This document shows positions 62,385 to 64,000 of a stretch of DNA of 64,000 nucleotides, piece by piece. Position 1 is the stretch's first letter. Every line of letters starts with the position of its first letter. This DNA is from Candidatus Butyricimonas faecavium (GTDB lineage Bacteria; Bacteroidota; Bacteroidia; Bacteroidales; Marinifilaceae): contig CALUKD010000001.1 in the NCBI GenBank assembly GCA_944321125.1, positions 1 to 64,000 of the forward strand, read 5' to 3'. Below the pieces are notes generated by a model. That model saw nothing but the letters and a program-made list of their open reading frames with translations, was not told the origin of the DNA and did no database searches. Both the position numbers and the translations under genes were made by a program.

Positions 62385-63143
62385 TCATAACAATTGATAG
62401 CGACACCAAATAACCAACACGCTCAAATAGAAGACCTGTTCAATAATCAACACGGATGCACCGCAACAATCTCCCGTGTACCCCCCTATCTTGATTTTCA
62501 AAAAGAAACGCAATCCGATTGCTGTCAGTATAGCAGGAATCATCGCAAAACAGAAACTCGCATCCTTCAAAAAGAAAAAGGGAATCAACGTGATTAATCC
62601 CACGATCACGAATATGAACGTGCGTACCTTGCTGTAAACAAGTTTTATTTTACTTTCTTCCTCTTTCCGAACATAAGGTAAAGTGTTTATCATCACGGCT
62701 GCACAAAGTTTGGAAAAACAATCCGCAGCAATCACGATCGGGAAGATCATGGCCGGATCGAAACTAGACAACAGAGTATAATATAATATAAAATAAAGAA
62801 CCAGCCCTATCGTCCCGTAACACCCGATATGCGAATCTTTCATAATGGCTAAAATCTTATCTTTAGAAGTTCCTCCTCCAAATCCATCAAAGAAATCTGC
62901 CAATCCATCTTCATGCAATGCTCCTGTCAATAAAACTCGGGTAATAATAGCTAAAATACACGCCACTTCTAAAGGAACGACTTGAGCAGCTACCCATAAA
63001 ACACCTCCCGTTGCGGCTCCCGTTAGGAAACCAACTAAAGGCCAGTATTTAATAACATCCGTGAAATAACGCTTGTCCACGTTCACGATCCGCCACAAGG
63101 GCAGTCGGGTAAACATCATAATCGCCGCCAAAAGAGAACGCAT
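62385..63143 (-). CDS. cobS: Adenosylcobinamide-GDP ribazoletransferase
   Basis: 252 residues from the ATG at 63143 (MRSLLAAIMMFTRLPLWRIV), the typical CobS start; an earlier in-frame ATG would read through the intergenic repeats. It joins adenosylcobinamide-GDP to alpha-ribazole(-phosphate), the last assembly step of cobalamin, in the inner membrane. The signature LHEDGLADFFDGFGGG lies near 68-83, followed by membrane helices (LVLYFILYYTLLSS, IFVIVGLITLIPFFFL) and GGYTGDCCGA near 220. cobT lies upstream on the same strand, 118 bases away. Confidence 0.95.
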   Translation of the reverse strand: MRSLLAAIMMFTRLPLWRIVNVDKRYFTDVIKYWPLVGFLTGAATGGVLWVAAQVVPLEVACILAIITRVLLTGALHEDGLADFFDGFGGGTSKDKILAIMKDSHIGCYGTIGLVLYFILYYTLLSSFDPAMIFPIVIAADCFSKLCAAVMINTLPYVRKEEESKIKLVYSKVRTFIFVIVGLITLIPFFFLKDASFCFAMIPAILTAIGLRFFLKIKIGGYTGDCCGASVLIIEQVFYLSVLVIWCRYQLL

Positions 63144-63182
63144 ACTAATTTTAGATTTAATGATTTCAAATTTTAAATTTCG
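63144..63182. repeat. AT-rich intergenic repeat, copy 5
   Basis: TAATTTTAGATTTAATGATT followed by TCAAATTTTAAATTTCG directly precedes the cobS ATG on the minus strand. It is the same family as at 12050, 30314 and 46884. Confidence 0.55.
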
Positions 63183-63206
63183 ACCGCACAAGACAGACAC
63201 ATAACT

Positions 63207-63242
63207 ACCCCCTCCTGTGCAAGGAGAGTTAGAGGGAGGGCT
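63207..63242 (-). repeat. Dispersed C-rich intergenic repeat, copy B
   Basis: CCCCCTCCTGTGCAAGGAG followed by AGTTAGAGGGAGGG is the diverged reverse complement of the element at 751-787. It lies between cobS and cobT next to AT-rich copy 5. Confidence 0.6.
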
Positions 63243-63261
63243 TTTCATTTTCAACTTTCAA

Positions 63262-64000
63262 TTACTTAAAGTATTTCGTTACCGCCGCTGCCTTGAAAGA
63301 GGCCATTTCGTTAATCATATTCACGGCTGAAACGAGCAAGGGGTAAGCGCAAATAGCTCCCGTTCCTTCTCCCAAACGTAAACCAAGATTTAACAAAGGT
63401 TCGGCACCCAAATAATCCAACACCAATTTATGCCCGCATTCATCCCCTTGGTGACCGTAGATGCAATAATCCGTTAAGGCTGGATACAAAGCTTTCCCAG
63501 CAAGTACACAATTCGTCATGATAAAACCATCCACGATAATTACCATACCCAACTCGGCAGCACGCAACATACCTCCCACGGCAGCCACCATTTCGAAACC
63601 TCCAAAATAACGGATAATATCTTTCGGAGTTCCATCCCCCTTGTAATTTTCCATACAATGCTTCAACACGTTATATTTGTGTTCAACGCCTTCCCGAGAT
63701 AATCCACTCCCCGCACCCACGCAATCACTCAACGGAATACCCGTTAGGTAAGTCATCCACATGGAAGAAGAAGAAGTATTGGCTATTCCCATTTCCCCAA
63801 AACTCACCACGTTTGAACCCTCATCATATACCATATCCACAATCTCCACACCGATCTCGATTGCCCGATCAAATTCTTCCGGGGTCATGGCAGCCTCGTA
63901 CAAATAATTTGAAGTTCCCTTACGGATTTTACGATCAATCAGCCCCTCCATAGGTTCGAAATCCGCATTTATCCCACAATCTACCAATTTAATCTCGAAA
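63262..64000 (-). CDS. cobT: Nicotinate-nucleotide-dimethylbenzimidazole phosphoribosyltransferase, 3' part
   Basis: The gene runs off the window; about 246 C-terminal residues are present (full CobT is ~350). It transfers phosphoribose from nicotinate mononucleotide to the lower-ligand base, making alpha-ribazole phosphate. Recognisable segments are [20 protein letters not shown], the loop [17 protein letters not shown], and [19 protein letters not shown]. The reading frame continues to the window edge without a start codon that fits. It precedes cobS, giving a cobT-cobS order with the rest of the operon presumably beyond 64000. Confidence 0.95.
   Translation of the reverse strand, partial: FEIKLVDCGINADFEPMEGLIDRKIRKGTSNYLYEAAMTPEEFDRAIEIGVEIVDMVYDEGSNVVSFGEMGIANTSSSSMWMTYLTGIPLSDCVGAGSGLSREGVEHKYNVLKHCMENYKGDGTPKDIIRYFGGFEMVAAVGGMLRAAELGMVIIVDGFIMTNCVLAGKALYPALTDYCIYGHQGDECGHKLVLDYLGAEPLLNLGLRLGEGTGAICAYPLLVSAVNMINEMASFKAAAVTKYFK

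Noticed and set aside
1-64000. CRISPR arrays, insertion sequences, integrases, tRNA genes
   Set aside because: No regularly spaced repeats, transposase-like or integrase-like proteins, or cloverleaf-like sequences were recognised anywhere in the window.

Overview
The window is a Bacteroidales chromosome segment. The best guess is a gut member of the Odoribacteraceae (Butyricimonas/Odoribacter-like), which is an inference from overall gene content, not from a search. Supporting signs are three SusC/SusD outer-membrane uptake loci, two of them with FecI/FecR-type regulation; an RprX/RprY-like two-component pair; DUF4369, DUF4843 and PKD-like lipoproteins; and many Bacteroidetes-type promoters (TTTG or TTG, 19-21 bases, then TAnnTTTG). 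There are no insertion sequences, CRISPR arrays or tRNA genes that I can see.

Layout. 1-470: the 5' tip of a 16S rRNA gene on the minus strand, with boxA and two near-identical tandem rRNA promoters. 917-9926 (minus): uptake locus 1, in transcription order ECF sigma factor, FUSC-type membrane protein, AraC remnant, FecR, SusC with STN domain, SusD, fasciclin lipoprotein, small C-terminal lipoprotein. 10484-19509 (plus): hisS, hutH and a 1902-residue alpha-2-macroglobulin-like protein. 19565-28745 (minus): RprY/RprX-like pair, two DUF4369-type lipoproteins (one with a thioredoxin fold that has lost its cysteines), a TPR/OmpA-like lipoprotein, and alaS. 28985-34668 (plus): M23 peptidase, MerR regulator, Nif3, zinc-ribbon coiled-coil protein, valS. 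34669-35518: a gene desert with an orphan promoter-like box, an orphan terminator and a possible coding remnant. 35519-44376: uptake locus 2, the same gene set as locus 1 with the sigma gene divergent and followed by an unknown lipoprotein. 44491-52918: housekeeping genes (M48 protease, cysS, glutaminyl cyclase, ung, lipocalin, class II aldolase, typA/bipA, small membrane protein). 52922-61820 (minus): histidine phosphatase (possible cobC), a beta-propeller protein, then uptake locus 3 (SusC, SusD, DUF4843, PKD-like). 62058-62254: a structured RNA with its own promoter and U-tract. 62385-64000: cobS and the 3' part of cobT.

How the genes fit together. Loci 1 and 2 are paralogous trans-envelope signalling and uptake systems. 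The STN domain of SusC should signal through FecR to the cognate sigma factor, while SusD and the two extra lipoproteins (fasciclin and a small conserved C-terminal domain) probably form the surface complex. Their substrate cannot be read from the sequence, and no glycoside hydrolases or proteases are encoded in either operon. Locus 3 lacks sigma/FecR and STN and is regulated differently; a structured RNA is transcribed toward it.

Most worth a second look: the SusC-SusD-fasciclin-small-lipoprotein cassette; a 15-base box shared exactly between the fecR-2 upstream region and the gene desert, where it faces an orphan terminator; and the roughly 197-base RNA at 62058-62254, which has alternative folds.
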